Source: a virus
Reading direction: 5' to 3' (one strand)
IMG/VR virus record: IMGVR_UViG_3300035670_000075
Span: 41,388 to 105,387 of that record
Length of the DNA stretch: 64,000 bases
Under the pieces are notes generated by a model. That model worked only from the letters and a program-made list of their open reading frames with translations, had not been told where the DNA came from and did not search any database. A program made the translations under genes and the position numbers. Each line of letters begins with the position of its first letter. The first letter of the stretch is position 1. Positions 8,563 to 16,950 of this stretch are shown one piece after another.

Positions 8563-8994
8563 TTAATGCTTCTTGCCGCGTGACGGCTTCGGCGCGCTCT
8601 TTGAACTCTTGCTTTTTGCCTTTTCCTTCTCGCTTTCGAGGCGGAGAAACGCGGCATCGACTGCGTGCATCACATCGGCAAATCCGGGGATCAAAACAGC
8701 GATGCTGATACTGAGTATCATATCGCTGAATAGCAGGTTAGCAAACTCCAGGTAAGCGCTAGGCGGTATCGGATTATGCCCAAAGCCGCCACCCGGATTT
8801 GAGTTGCGTAGCCAGTAATACGCTTTCAACAACTCCATGTCGATGAACGACATGTCAGGGCGCTTATCCTCGATTTCCTTGAGTTCGTCAGGGACAATGC
8901 CTGTCGCTTCGGCAATATCCCTGAGTGCCTTTAGATTACGCCCCTTGTTTGAGGCGTAATTTTCCTGCCACTCAAGAAACGCGATTACTTTTCC
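8563..8994 (-). CDS. Frameshift extension of tail assembly chaperone (gpT-like part of gpGT)
   Basis: The -1 frame is open from before the chaperone stop (8985-8987) through 8994 to a stop at 8563, about 143 codons, and it starts GKVIAFLEWQENYASNKGRN. An internal ATG at 8853 exists but has no clear ribosome site. A GGAAAAG string at 8994-8988, directly before the chaperone TAA, is a candidate slippery site. Lambda-like phages make gpG and a minor -1 fusion gpGT to build the tail around the tape measure. The extension ends in a Lys/Ser-rich tail. No tape-measure gene is evident downstream, which is odd. Confidence 0.6.
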   Translation of the reverse strand, partial: GKVIAFLEWQENYASNKGRNLKALRDIAEATGIVPDELKEIEDKRPDMSFIDMELLKAYYWLRNSNPGGGFGHNPIPPSAYLEFANLLFSDMILSISIAVLIPGFADVMHAVDAAFLRLESEKEKAKSKSSKSAPKPSRGKKH

Positions 8995-9833
8995 GTGGCT
9001 GCGTCAGCCTCGGCTTCGGCAACTTTGCGGAAGTTCTCGTTCTCGTTGGCTTTGTCGATGACTTCGCCACGGAAGTTGATGGCATTCGCCGCCAACAAGC
9101 CGACATTCGCCGGGGTGAATTCAAACGGCGTGGTCTTGGCAGCAGCAATCGCTTCGTCGCTCATGAAGTTGGCTTTGACGAACAAAAGGTCATTACCGGC
9201 TTCATTCAAAATAGACGCAGCCAGTTCACGGTCTTCATGAAGCAAATCCATCATGCTTTCGCTGGTGATTGGCAGCTTTTCGTCACCGCTACCCAAATTC
9301 CAGTCAGCGACCACTGCCAAAAGTTTTTCAACGGTTGCCTTGTCTTCGTCAGCCTGCTTGGGCGCGTCACCGACCGCCGTGCCGGACATCATCCGACTAT
9401 TGGACTGGTAGAACTGCTTGTGAGTTTCGGGCAGAGAAGAACTCCGTAGGGTGACTTCGATTTCAACAGACACACCATGCGCTTTGAACTTATGCGTTGT
9501 AGGCACGCCGGATTTGGCTTTATCTTCGTCCAACGTGACCATTGCAGCATCGTATTCACTCATGCGCCAGCTTTGCAGCGCCAAGCCGAAATATTCACGG
9601 CTGGCTTTTTCGCTGTCATCGAATGAGTCTTGCAGCTTGCCGTAAGTTTGCTTGCCGCCGCCCTTCATCATTTTTTCGTATTGCCGACCCTTGGCTGTTT
9701 GGCGCAGCTTTTCGGCGCGCGGGTCTTTGTTTAAGTTACGCAGGGTAACAGGGACATCAATAGCATTGATGTTAATGGTTACTTCGGATTGACGTGCGCT
9801 TTTCAGCAAATTGAAATCGATCAGTTTACCCAT
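8985..9833 (-). CDS. Tail assembly chaperone (gpG-like)
   Basis: 282 residues from the ATG at 9833 (MGKLIDFNLLKSAR). The frame is open further up to 9962 but overlaps the previous gene's control region. Acidic and helical, with a final Ala/Glu-rich stretch that runs into the stop next to a possible slippery sequence. Position between tail terminator and tail/lysis genes, and the overlapping -1 frame, identify it as the chaperone of the G/GT type. Chaperones of this type are not found in the finished virion. The specific family is inferred from architecture rather than a strong motif. Confidence 0.6.
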   Translation of the reverse strand: MGKLIDFNLLKSARQSEVTININAIDVPVTLRNLNKDPRAEKLRQTAKGRQYEKMMKGGGKQTYGKLQDSFDDSEKASREYFGLALQSWRMSEYDAAMVTLDEDKAKSGVPTTHKFKAHGVSVEIEVTLRSSSLPETHKQFYQSNSRMMSGTAVGDAPKQADEDKATVEKLLAVVADWNLGSGDEKLPITSESMMDLLHEDRELAASILNEAGNDLLFVKANFMSDEAIAAAKTTPFEFTPANVGLLAANAINFRGEVIDKANENENFRKVAEAEADAATEK

Positions 9834-9961
9834 TTTCTCACTCGCTTCTGTAATGTAAAAGTGTATTTTTAACCAAAAATTACGATGCGCGATGGCATCT
9901 TCAAAAAACAACCACGCCACCTCGCGCCAAATAACGCCTAGTGCGTGATAGGTTGTTACCA

Positions 9962-10432
9962 CTACTGTTCGGCGGCTTCTTCGCCTACCGCTTCCACCAC
10001 TTCTTCATGCTTTCTCACCAACGGCAAGATTGGGCCTTGCCAACCGCAATCTTCGTCTCCTTCGTAATTAACCAATGCGTATTGGATAACGCCAAGCTCG
10101 ACTGCGCTGCCTTTATTGGGGAACGCAACCGCGCCGTCGCCCTTGGTTTTTACGGTGACAGCGGTAATACCTGATGGCAGACCTTCGAGTACGCCTTTAG
10201 CGACATCCGTTGGCAGCGCCAAGAAATAAGTTCCAGGTTTAGTTGGGCGGTGAGTATCGAAGCAAATCACCTCGACGCCCATTGCCGACTGCATGATTGC
10301 CAACGAGTCGCGCATGACTTCATGCGCCTCTTCAGGCGTAAGTGCTTTTCCGCCTGGCGAGTTGTCGCTTAACGCAATCGCGATGTCTTTGCCATTTAAG
10401 AAAACGTCTTTAAGCGTGTTGATGATGCCCAT
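9962..10432 (-). CDS. Phage protein of unknown function
   Basis: 156 residues; the ATG at 10432 follows GGTGG by 4 bases. The N-terminal half is helical (LTPEEAHEVMRDSLAIMQS). The middle has beta segments (GTYFLALPTDVAKGV, GITAVTVKTKGDG), and the C-terminus is acidic. It lies between the lysis-like genes and the tail chaperone. No family is recognised; a virion accessory or assembly protein is possible. Confidence 0.6.
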   Translation of the reverse strand: MGIINTLKDVFLNGKDIAIALSDNSPGGKALTPEEAHEVMRDSLAIMQSAMGVEVICFDTHRPTKPGTYFLALPTDVAKGVLEGLPSGITAVTVKTKGDGAVAFPNKGSAVELGVIQYALVNYEGDEDCGWQGPILPLVRKHEEVVEAVGEEAAEQ

Positions 10433-10541
10433 ATAACCACCGAATTATCCTGTGTATATTGATGAATTTTATGTGTTTTTCCAAGTAAAATCAACACATT
10501 GTTACCTATAGTCGATTTAATGCGCTAGAGCTTACGTTAAC

Positions 10542-11057
10542 CTATCTATCATCCATCAGGCGATTGATTTTATCTTCGCTTTCTTGCTTTTTACGCATGT
10601 ACTCAGCACGCATTTGTTGTAACTCTTCGAGCGTCCAATCGCTGCTGCTGAAAAGATCGCGTGTTTTTTGGCTAAAATCGCTTTCGCTTATTTCGCTGTT
10701 TTTCTCGTCGCTGTTGCCATTGCTTTTGTCGCTAGGCTTGTCATCTTCTATGATCTTACCAAACCTAGACTCAAATAATTTTTTCAGCGCCCCGAATATG
10801 TAGGGGAGTCCAACATAACCAGCAAAAACAGACATGCCAGTAGTGAACACAGTGTCGTTTTTGAGTTCAGGGAAAACCACTACCGTAACCGCAGCAAAAG
10901 CAATTGCAGCAAAGCCACCGCCCAAAACTTTACCGATAATATTCCTGGTAGTTAGATTGCCCTCAGCATTGAATACTGCCCCCAATGCAGATAGTGCGCC
11001 GACCAGCCAAATCAAACCTACTCTTGTGATCTCGGCATAGATATTTGGCTCCTGCAT
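10542..11057 (-). CDS. Holin-like membrane protein
   Basis: 171 residues with three hydrophobic segments near 12-32, 42-62 and 72-92, then a long charged cytoplasmic tail rich in Ser, Asp, Glu and Lys. Size, three-helix topology and charged tail fit phage holins, which open the inner membrane for endolysins. It overlaps the upstream coiled-coil/membrane gene by 40 bases. No recognisable endolysin is directly adjacent; the SLT/M15 enzyme at 2561 is the only wall hydrolase in view. Another small membrane role cannot be excluded. Confidence 0.6.
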   Translation of the reverse strand: MQEPNIYAEITRVGLIWLVGALSALGAVFNAEGNLTTRNIIGKVLGGGFAAIAFAAVTVVVFPELKNDTVFTTGMSVFAGYVGLPYIFGALKKLFESRFGKIIEDDKPSDKSNGNSDEKNSEISESDFSQKTRDLFSSSDWTLEELQQMRAEYMRKKQESEDKINRLMDDR

Positions 11058-11371
11058 TGGTTTTCATCGCCCTGTGCTATTCTGTGTTCATGACTTCTTA
11101 ATTCTTGTTGAATAATCGATCTAGTTTCACGACCTGATGAAATATAATAGTCATTGGCTATGAAGCCTACCCATGCTGATATGCCTATCGAAACAATCAT
11201 CACAGCAATCATTACAACCCGGAAAAGCCGATTAAAACCACGCTCTATGTTGTAGTCTGAGTGCAACTGTGAAATTTCAAATTCCAGTCGCTCCATTCGC
11301 TCTTTGTTTAATTTGCTGTCTGCTTCGATGCGAGCCAAGCGACCCTCAATGCTTTCGGCAAAGTCACCCAT
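11018..11371 (-). CDS. Small coiled-coil protein with one membrane segment (XhlA-like)
   Basis: 117 residues; the ATG at 11371 follows GGAGA by 7 bases. Residues about 8-40 form a coiled coil (SIEGRLARIEADSKLNKERMERLEFE). A transmembrane helix lies at about 50-70, and the rest is polar. This arrangement recalls XhlA-type lysis accessory proteins that work with a holin, or an antiholin. The overlap with the holin-like gene supports a lysis role. The assignment rests on architecture. Confidence 0.5.
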   Translation of the reverse strand: MGDFAESIEGRLARIEADSKLNKERMERLEFEISQLHSDYNIERGFNRLFRVVMIAVMIVSIGISAWVGFIANDYYISSGRETRSIIQQELRSHEHRIAQGDENQCRSQISMPRSQE

Positions 11372-11933
11372 TCAATATCTCCACAAAACCGCCGTTTCCG
11401 TCTTCCATGTAATGCCACTGGTAATCTAAAGAGTCCCATCGCCATACATGTTGCCAACGGTTATCAACTACATAATCACCTTCGTAGGTGTGAACGACTA
11501 GCACCATATGGTATTCGGTACGTTCTCTATCTGCCCAACAGGTAGCTAATCGTAACTGGCTACGGTCAATACCTTCTAACATCAATAACAGTAATGCGAA
11601 TACTGCGTGTCCATCACAGTCATCAGCTATTTTGCCAGCAGGTGTTAAGTTTGGTACTTCCCAGTTGTCTATTTCACCATCAGGTGTGTAGATAAAGTTA
11701 CGAAATAGAAAACTTCTGACATCTTGAAGTATCGTTAAGATACTGGCGTTGTCGGAATGTAATTGATAACCCTCAATTCCGTTAAGACTGTATTTAAGGT
11801 AGGCAACGCGTAAACTTCGCTGGAAAGCTTTGTAGCGTTGATAATGTGAATCAGAAAGCCAATGCTTTTCGCCGGTTTGAATAAACGGTTCTACAGCGAA
11901 AAACTCTTTTAGCTTTCTAAACAGCCATTTCAT
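11364..11933 (-). CDS. Transglutaminase-like cysteine peptidase (BTLCP type)
   Basis: 189 residues. The catalytic triad order is visible: Cys in DDCDGHA, His in YHMVLVV and Asp in YVVDNR, as in bacterial transglutaminase-like cysteine proteinases (PF06035). The start overlaps the previous stop as TAATG. In phages, such enzymes are found next to tail-fibre genes and may process virion proteins or act on the host envelope. The substrate is not known. Confidence 0.75.
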   Translation of the reverse strand: MKWLFRKLKEFFAVEPFIQTGEKHWLSDSHYQRYKAFQRSLRVAYLKYSLNGIEGYQLHSDNASILTILQDVRSFLFRNFIYTPDGEIDNWEVPNLTPAGKIADDCDGHAVFALLLLMLEGIDRSQLRLATCWADRERTEYHMVLVVHTYEGDYVVDNRWQHVWRWDSLDYQWHYMEDGNGGFVEILNG

Positions 11934-12469
11934 TATGCAGTTCCGTCCATATCGTAAACTGGCATCATGGTGCGAATTTGGAAGTTATTAATCACTTCAC
12001 ATTCGGTTGTAAGATTAGCCAGGACGCTACCCAGCATGTAACCATGACATTCACAAGGGATTGCATAACGCCCGTCTGCTAAAGGGACTGGATAGAAGTT
12101 ACCGTAAGTAGAAGTTTCTACCCATTGCTTCCAGGTACGTTGCATATTGTCAGCATCAAATGAACCGTTAAATCCAAGTGGTACTAATGCTGTTTCATAG
12201 TCTTCAGCGGCAATTACAAAGAAGCATTTGAAGTTTTCCACTTCGCCACCGGATGCTACCACCGCTTGTACATGCGCGAAGTTAGGGGCAGATGTTTCTA
12301 ACGCTCTGTCCGGTAAATGGTAGGTTGTAGTGCCGGATGGTGATGAGTCTTTCAACACATCAAAAGTTACATTCACCCATAAGGCTAAATTGAATAACGC
12401 ACCACCAGGCTCTAAAGTAGCTGAAGGGGCGATGATTTTGAAATCACGTTGATAGTTGTCGATGTTCAT
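11933..12469 (-). CDS. Phage virion-associated protein, unknown
   Basis: 178 residues, beta-rich, with aromatic segments (TWKQWVETSTYGNFYPVPL) and CECHGY. It overlaps the fibre gene upstream by 4 bases (ATGA) and the peptidase downstream, so it belongs to the tail-fibre operon. No family is recognised. A fibre accessory or receptor-binding partner is an inference from position. Confidence 0.55.
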   Translation of the reverse strand: MNIDNYQRDFKIIAPSATLEPGGALFNLALWVNVTFDVLKDSSPSGTTTYHLPDRALETSAPNFAHVQAVVASGGEVENFKCFFVIAAEDYETALVPLGFNGSFDADNMQRTWKQWVETSTYGNFYPVPLADGRYAIPCECHGYMLGSVLANLTTECEVINNFQIRTMMPVYDMDGTA

Positions 12470-14385
12470 GATACTTTGTAGTTCCTTTCGCCGTCAGTGT
12501 TTACGTCTTTGGTGACGCCTGTGGTTGGTGACCCGAATGTAATTAAGGTGTCTTTAGGAATGCTTTTGTTTATTAGCTGTGCAGCACCTACTGAATTAAT
12601 CGCTAACTTAGTTTCAGCACCATTATGCCCGTTAATAGCCGGATTTGTTAGTGGATTACCGTCAGCAGCGGAAACACCGCTTAACAGCGCTGGAATTTTG
12701 ACTGCACCGCTTTGCCGGAATCCTTTAGTTAAATTCCAATGAAATGAACCTTGAGTAGTCCAAACAGGAGCGTTTACTAAAGTGGCGTGGTTACTGTTGT
12801 TGGTAACATTATATACAGTAGAACCAGAACCTTCTGACAATGTATAGCGTGTACCATCGCTTAACTGTAAGTCCCAGCAAGTACCGGCTGTGAAATCGAT
12901 TCTACCGGCTGAGATTGAAGGTGTTGCAGTGCCACCTTTTAATACAACAGTTTCAGTACCGATTAAATGTGGTGCTGAAATATATTGACTAACACCATCA
13001 AACTGCAAACAATTCGATTGCACCAACAATGCGTTGTAGGGTACTTTTCCGGTAAATTGCAGCGCATTGCCATAAGCATCCAGCGTGGCATTACGCGCCG
13101 GAATGAACGCGCCGACGTTGTTTGTTGAGAGCGTTTGTTGGTAGGCGGTTGCGACTGTACCCGCCTGAAATTGGATGTTTTCAATTTGAATTGTTGCTGT
13201 ACTGGATGCCGTGTCACCTCTCAACGACGCCAGAGAATCAACAAGGCAAATATAATTTACAGAGCTTTCCAAGCCTGTATTCAATCCAACAACAACGACG
13301 CGCCAATACGCCCCGGCGTCAGTGACGGAAACAGTAGGAAACGGTGTGGCGCTTTGTGTTGCGCCAGTCGCAACGTCTATATTTAGGTATGATGCGACGC
13401 CCCAGCCTGTATTGCTAAATATCTGTAAAATTCCAGATCCCTTTACTACGTTGCACGATAGAACGTAACTAGCTCCAATCGTAGGCAGTGGATTAACGCC
13501 AATAGAGATATATTTTTGCACTCCGCTCCCGGCATTGCCGGTTATCGTGTTTGCTGTTGCGGTGACGTTTAGTTTTATCCAGTTAGCCTGTGTAAAATCG
13601 CCTGAATTAGCGTAATAGTTCACGCCAACAGAATAGCCCAGTTGGTTGTTCGTGTCGTTCCCCGCGCCATCCGTAAACGTGGTATGTGTGACGCCGCCTA
13701 CGTGCGTACCGTGGTAGCCATTGCCGCTAATGTCGTAGGCTGTTGTTCCGCTGCCTGCTGCCATCGGGTAATTAGCACGTAAAACGCCATCGGTTTTTAT
13801 GCTGATGCTGTGAAGCGAGCCGTTAAAATACAGAAGCGGTGTTGAAAACGCGCGGAGACCAATTCTTGCGTTTGTCGTCGTGCTTATAGCGCCAGTATTG
13901 ACAATAGATTTAGTTTCTGAATCTACGGTTATAGTCAATAATCCTGATGCCCAAATAACGCTAAAACGATGCCATAAATTATCATTGTAGTTTGCGTCGG
14001 TTTGAATTGTTGGATTGATGTTGTTGTGATATACCGCCAATCTCCCCCCGTTAATCGCAACTAGCAGACCATCACCGCCGACATCCCTGCAATCGACAAT
14101 TACCCCCAAAACGCCTAACAATGTTCTAAAATGGCCTGTGATTTCATAGCTGGATGTCGCGTTTATTGCGAGCGGTAAATTAACATAACCAGTTGAGCCA
14201 TCAAACGTCAACGCCCGCCCAGGCTGCACCGCCCGCGCCGAGCCTTTCAATGCTGATTGGTCATAAACCGTACTATCAATTATATTCTGTCCGACTGTAC
14301 GCTTATGACTCAACAAACATTGAACAGCATTAGTTTCGGCTGAATAATTGACTGCAAGCCCTTGACGAATAACAGGCAATGTCAT
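12466..14385 (-). CDS. Tail fibre/adhesin with LamG (concanavalin-like) domains
   Basis: 639 residues from the ATG at 14385, which overlaps the preceding stop (ATGA); GGGGAA lies 9 bases upstream. The first third resembles a LamG/concanavalin A-like jelly roll (ALTFDGSTGYVNLPLAI, NLWHRFSVIWASGLLTITVD, GSLHSISIKTDG). A second partial repeat (CLQFDGVSQYISAPHLIGTE) follows near residue 470. Such domains bind glycans, so this is a likely receptor-binding fibre. Low-complexity Asn/Thr/Gly regions are typical of fibres. Confidence 0.75.
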   Translation of the reverse strand: MTLPVIRQGLAVNYSAETNAVQCLLSHKRTVGQNIIDSTVYDQSALKGSARAVQPGRALTFDGSTGYVNLPLAINATSSYEITGHFRTLLGVLGVIVDCRDVGGDGLLVAINGGRLAVYHNNINPTIQTDANYNDNLWHRFSVIWASGLLTITVDSETKSIVNTGAISTTTNARIGLRAFSTPLLYFNGSLHSISIKTDGVLRANYPMAAGSGTTAYDISGNGYHGTHVGGVTHTTFTDGAGNDTNNQLGYSVGVNYYANSGDFTQANWIKLNVTATANTITGNAGSGVQKYISIGVNPLPTIGASYVLSCNVVKGSGILQIFSNTGWGVASYLNIDVATGATQSATPFPTVSVTDAGAYWRVVVVGLNTGLESSVNYICLVDSLASLRGDTASSTATIQIENIQFQAGTVATAYQQTLSTNNVGAFIPARNATLDAYGNALQFTGKVPYNALLVQSNCLQFDGVSQYISAPHLIGTETVVLKGGTATPSISAGRIDFTAGTCWDLQLSDGTRYTLSEGSGSTVYNVTNNSNHATLVNAPVWTTQGSFHWNLTKGFRQSGAVKIPALLSGVSAADGNPLTNPAINGHNGAETKLAINSVGAAQLINKSIPKDTLITFGSPTTGVTKDVNTDGERNYKVS

Positions 14386-14828
14386 GACGTTAATTCCCCA
14401 AATACATCCCAAGTGTCAGTACGTACTTTAACCATACTAAACCTGGAATACTGTCGCAACGTCTTCTTATCAGCGTTACGAATAGTAACACCACCAGCAC
14501 CAGAAACGGTTACTTGACCGGCACCAATCTGAATACCACCGATAGCAGTACCGATTGGGAAAGCGACGGTAGCGTTCAACGGAATCTGTACAGCAATAGC
14601 AGCGGCGTTGTTAAATTCGATGGTCTTATTTGCATCAGTTAGAGCTAACGTGTAACTAACACCGGTTTCTTCTCGAATACTTTCCAGCATTAACTTAGAA
14701 GCAACGGTAGTGATCGCAGCAGCACCTTCACCGGTGCCACCGGAATTATGAACCAGTAAACGCCAACTGGTATCGAAGTCACCAGTGTTTAACGGCGTAG
14801 GGTATTGTTGATAGGCTGCTGTTCCCAT
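14382..14828 (-). CDS. Small fibre-like virion protein
   Basis: 148 residues from the ATG at 14828, with GGAG about 11 bases upstream. The pattern TLALTDANKTIEFNNAAAI, then GAGQVTVSGAGGVTIRNA and a final RFSMVKVRTDTWDVFGEL is that of phage tail-fibre or collar beta domains that end in 'y.l.G.L'. It is coupled to genes on both sides. A fibre or spike accessory is likely. Confidence 0.6.
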   Translation of the reverse strand: MGTAAYQQYPTPLNTGDFDTSWRLLVHNSGGTGEGAAAITTVASKLMLESIREETGVSYTLALTDANKTIEFNNAAAIAVQIPLNATVAFPIGTAIGGIQIGAGQVTVSGAGGVTIRNADKKTLRQYSRFSMVKVRTDTWDVFGELTS

Positions 14829-14832
14829 GATT

Positions 14833-16131
14833 CTAAATCTCCGCTCCGAATGCTGCACTGATAATCACATTGTCAGTGCCGGAAGTGCTATGTGTACAAA
14901 TCACAATGTCACCAGGGGTTAACATGTATTTACCTAATCCATCTAACGGATTAGTGAAATTCATTGTGGAATTGATCGGTACAATGGCTGACAAAAGCCG
15001 AAAACAACCAGCGCTGGTGAAATCGAAAGTAGTAGCACCACCTTCATTATTGACGATGTACTCTACTGCACCAGTTAATGAATCCGGTGTCCAAGACTGT
15101 CCTACGATGTTTGAAATCTTTGTGCTGTCTCTGGTAATCCACACTTCAAAACTGGATTCATCAACAGCAGTAGCACTGATCTGTGCCAGCATCACATCAA
15201 TCGTGTTTACCCAACTATTACCGTTATCATTAGTGCGGGTAGACGGAATACGGAAAGCCATTGCAGGCTCATTAACTGAAGTGCTGGCGATTAAGCCAGT
15301 AGTAATTGAAGTGTAGGTTAAGCCTTCTGCTTGCCCACCTTGAGAAGTGACATCCCAACAACCAACGTGAATAGTGGGGTTAGAAGTGTCTGCGTATTCA
15401 AATTCCCAGAACACGCCATTCTGTGAAGTACCTAATCCCCATCTTACTGCGCTACCAGTTCTGGCTAGACCACCTAAAGTGTGCGCCCCTTGTACCGCTT
15501 CATAGAACACCGGCATAGCAGGATTAGTAATGGTCAAAGCAGTGGTATTACCAAGCTTTTCAGCATGTGCAATTTCAGTTAAGTTACCGAAACCCCAGAA
15601 ATCGCCAGCACCACGCCACTGAAACACGCCATCAGTGACATTACCTTTAGAAAGGTCTAAGCCATGTCCGACAACTTCAGTTCTGGTATCAGTGACAGTA
15701 GTACCGACAATAGTGCGAAGTACCATATACAACTTACCAGTACCAGGACTGGTAATCCAGACTGAATCAGAATAACGATGTCCACGATTAGGTTGGTAAC
15801 GGTAATGCCGTTTAGTTTGACAGCGGTACAGATTACCGCCGGAAGCAGTCACTTTCAAACGTCCATTGTCGGAATAGATGAAAGCATCAGCAGAAGTGTC
15901 ATAAACTTCAGTGCCATTGATCATCTTCTTCCAATCAGCTTTAGGAACGGTGAAAGTGAATACACCAGCACCGAGGCTATGTGGTTGCACGAAAACTGGT
16001 TCACCCCAAGCAGAAGTTGCAAGGTCGTTTTTACCTAGCACACGTCTAGGGATGTATGGATCGTCAGTTGCACCAGTACCGAGAGCATCGAAATACTTGA
16101 CGACATCGTTTTCAGTTGCGGTAAATGTCAT
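14833..16131 (-). CDS. Large beta-rich virion protein (tail/fibre region)
   Basis: 432 residues; the ATG at 16131 follows GAGG by 5 bases. Almost wholly beta strands with many aromatic and Thr/Gly residues; the N-terminus (DVVKYFDALGTGATDDPYIPRR) looks like a virion attachment segment. The C-terminus (FRLLSAIVPINSTMNFTN and PGDIVICTHSTSGT) resembles fibre tips. Position between connector genes and the LamG fibre suggests a baseplate or fibre component. No named family is recognised. Confidence 0.55.
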   Translation of the reverse strand: MTFTATENDVVKYFDALGTGATDDPYIPRRVLGKNDLATSAWGEPVFVQPHSLGAGVFTFTVPKADWKKMINGTEVYDTSADAFIYSDNGRLKVTASGGNLYRCQTKRHYRYQPNRGHRYSDSVWITSPGTGKLYMVLRTIVGTTVTDTRTEVVGHGLDLSKGNVTDGVFQWRGAGDFWGFGNLTEIAHAEKLGNTTALTITNPAMPVFYEAVQGAHTLGGLARTGSAVRWGLGTSQNGVFWEFEYADTSNPTIHVGCWDVTSQGGQAEGLTYTSITTGLIASTSVNEPAMAFRIPSTRTNDNGNSWVNTIDVMLAQISATAVDESSFEVWITRDSTKISNIVGQSWTPDSLTGAVEYIVNNEGGATTFDFTSAGCFRLLSAIVPINSTMNFTNPLDGLGKYMLTPGDIVICTHSTSGTDNVIISAAFGAEI

Positions 16132-16139
16132 AGTTACCT

Positions 16140-16367
16140 CTACGTGACCGTGTTAAGCAGCCCATTTACCGTGCCGCTGTAAGTATCCATTGAGTAGCGC
16201 TGAGAAACATCATTCCACGCTACCGAAAGCCCACCCAACCATTCCATTCCCCATCCATCAATCCATAGCGCAGCAGCATTATCTACAGGCGGATTGACTA
16301 TGCTTATGCCGGGCTGAGAAGCCGTTACATATGGATACGGGTAGCCGGGCGACACCGATAGCTGCAT
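16140..16367 (-). CDS. Small virion-region protein, unknown
   Basis: 75 residues rich in Pro, Tyr, Trp and Gly, with no membrane helix. It sits between two structural genes with only a few bases on either side. It is probably a short structural or assembly protein, but nothing in it identifies a family. Confidence 0.45.
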   Translation of the reverse strand: MQLSVSPGYPYPYVTASQPGISIVNPPVDNAAALWIDGWGMEWLGGLSVAWNDVSQRYSMDTYSGTVNGLLNTVT

Positions 16368-16370
16368 GGA

Positions 16371-16703
16371 CTATTCTCGGCATGGATGAACGTATACGTT
16401 GCCGTTATCAGCGCCATCAAGCTTGATAAAAGCAAGTTTATGATTTTTGGGAATCCGCATTTGCCGTGTCAGCCCGCCCGTCAACACAGGCTGGCTTGTG
16501 GTGGCTGTAGGCGTGACGCCGTGAGTCCAGTGAACACTGGTCGTTGGCGTAATTTCTACTACCACATCGTCGCTGTGCAAATTTGCGTCAAGCCCATTGT
16601 CCGTCAAAAGTCCGGCAATGGTTTTGTTGCTCGGATGTGATGCCGTGTCAGCAAGACCAACAACTTCGCCCAGCGGGTACGGGGTGAGTAAATCCGATCT
16701 CAT
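16371..16703 (-). CDS. Small beta-rich virion protein
   Basis: 110 residues from the ATG at 16703, chosen because AGAGGA lies 7-8 bases upstream; the open frame continues to 16754 without a ribosome site. Thr/Asp-rich beta pattern, ending in LAFIKLDGADNGNVYVHPCRE. It overlaps the neighbouring gene by about 56 bases in another frame. A head or tail decoration role is possible but not shown. Confidence 0.5.
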   Translation of the reverse strand: MRSDLLTPYPLGEVVGLADTASHPSNKTIAGLLTDNGLDANLHSDDVVVEITPTTSVHWTHGVTPTATTSQPVLTGGLTRQMRIPKNHKLAFIKLDGADNGNVYVHPCRE

Positions 16704-16950
16704 GCGTTTGTCCTCTGTCATCTGACTGCGGAGTGTTAATTTTACGTGCCGCAACCAAGACTTTTACATTGCTGTGCGCTTTATCAGTCACAGCCCATCC
16801 GCCTCGTTCGACGCTGAATACCAGGTCGCCTGGATTGCAACCGCCTGATTTAATAATCTCCCACCCTGGAGGCGGATTGGTCGAACTGGCTACCAGTTCT
16901 GGCGGCAATGGATCGCCGGGTAAATCACCACCAGTCATCTCCACCATCAC
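16648..16950 (-). CDS. Small protein overlapping the connector gene, unknown
   Basis: 100 residues if begun at 16950; ATGs at 16947 and 16938 are also possible, the last overlapping the connector stop. Pro/Gly-rich N-terminus, then a beta core (GDLVFSVERGGWAVTDKA, VKVLVAARK). It overlaps genes at both ends in different frames, common in compact phage operons. No family is recognised. Confidence 0.45.
   Translation of the reverse strand: MMVEMTGGDLPGDPLPPELVASSTNPPPGWEIIKSGGCNPGDLVFSVERGGWAVTDKAHSNVKVLVAARKINTPQSDDRGQTHEIGFTHPVPAGRSCWSC

Noticed and set aside
7836-8657. Longer form of the tail terminator starting at 8657
   Set aside because: Its first 50 residues are Arg-rich read-through of the preceding gene in another frame; the ATG at 8507 begins the family-like sequence.
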